Below are positions 63,814 through 64,000 of a stretch of 64,000 nucleotides of DNA, in pieces; the stretch's first letter is position 1; each line of letters opens with the position of its first letter. Where the stretch lies: positions 1 through 64,000 of the forward strand of contig JACKIN010000008.1 in assembly GCA_020638495.1 (NCBI GenBank), given 5' to 3'. The stretch is from Geminicoccaceae bacterium (lineage in GTDB: Bacteria > Pseudomonadota > Alphaproteobacteria > Geminicoccales > Geminicoccaceae). Both the position numbers and the translations under genes were made by a program. The notes below the pieces were generated by a model, which was given only the letters and a program-made list of their open reading frames with translations, ran no database searches and was not told where the DNA came from.

Positions 63814-64000
63814 TGTCGTGCGTGACACAGCATGCCCTCTTCGGCCCCATCCGTCTTCAAGATGACCAATATCGAATACATGACGATCCGATCGAGGCCG
63901 GAGCCGGTGTCGCCGCTGGCAGGCACCAGACCTTTTCGACATTCCCCGGCCGGACGCCGTTCGAGCCGCACTGATCGCTGCCACGATGCTTCCTCAACAT

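Overview
The window is high-GC DNA with dense genes and GC-rich third codon positions. Its content points to an alphaproteobacterium: a 5-aminolevulinate synthase (C4 haem route), an aroK-aroB pair divergent from xerD, L-malyl-CoA lyase, and an erythritol locus of rhizobial type. The order looks like Rhodospirillales, Geminicoccales or a relative. That placement is inferred from gene content only.

Layout. 0-12.8 kb is core metabolism: the end of a lytic transglycosylase, moaB, aquaporin, a phosphoesterase, a FadL porin, aroB/aroK, a 46-residue membrane protein, xerD, malyl-CoA lyase, accA, a TVP38 protein with a flavin disulfide oxidoreductase, a prolyl-tRNA editing protein, a Sel1 protein and msrA. 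12.9-16.3 kb is dnaK-dnaJ with a possible heat-shock promoter and a 13-bp hairpin between the genes. 16.3-19.9 kb holds two small membrane proteins (one apparently frameshifted), then a minus-strand stress cluster (CBS-domain proteins, UspA) preceded by FNR/FixK-like boxes. 20-25.5 kb has an FAH-family hydrolase, murA, a class II photolyase, an ArsR regulator, and a TetR regulator divergent from an atypical SDR across a perfect 16-bp palindrome.

25.5-30.5 kb, plus 39.6-41.1 kb, contains a set without an assigned pathway: methyltransferase, glycosyltransferase, a PTPS/QueD homologue lacking canonical catalytic residues, a medium-chain dehydrogenase, GTP cyclohydrolase II with an extra N-terminal region, an FkbM methyltransferase and a RibD-type reductase. 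This is the best candidate here for an undescribed pathway, probably making a modified pterin- or pyrimidine-derived compound.

Two identical 1509-bp IS1182-like elements lie in opposite orientation at 33084-34592 and 44397-45905. The first cuts an esterase gene between its Ser/Asp and His catalytic residues and is flanked by a TCA duplication. The 9.8 kb between the elements holds a glycine-zipper lipoprotein, hemA, a desaturase, a drug/metabolite transporter, a 627-bp intergenic region with two perfect DnaA boxes, yceI, the FkbM-RibD pair, a GNAT, and two SDRs with an eryC-like epimerase.

41.6-61.3 kb is a polyol (erythritol/ribitol/arabitol-type) catabolic locus, now divided by the second IS copy. 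It comprises two SDRs, eryC, a tetrulose-phosphate isomerase-like TIM, an eryD-like SorC regulator, a five-gene ABC importer with two asymmetric ATPases, eryA, a 2-hydroxyacid dehydrogenase, eryB, a second FGGY kinase and a class II aldolase. A TPP-dependent acetolactate-synthase-like enzyme follows. The window ends in a degenerate ParD-type antitoxin region with two long inverted repeats.
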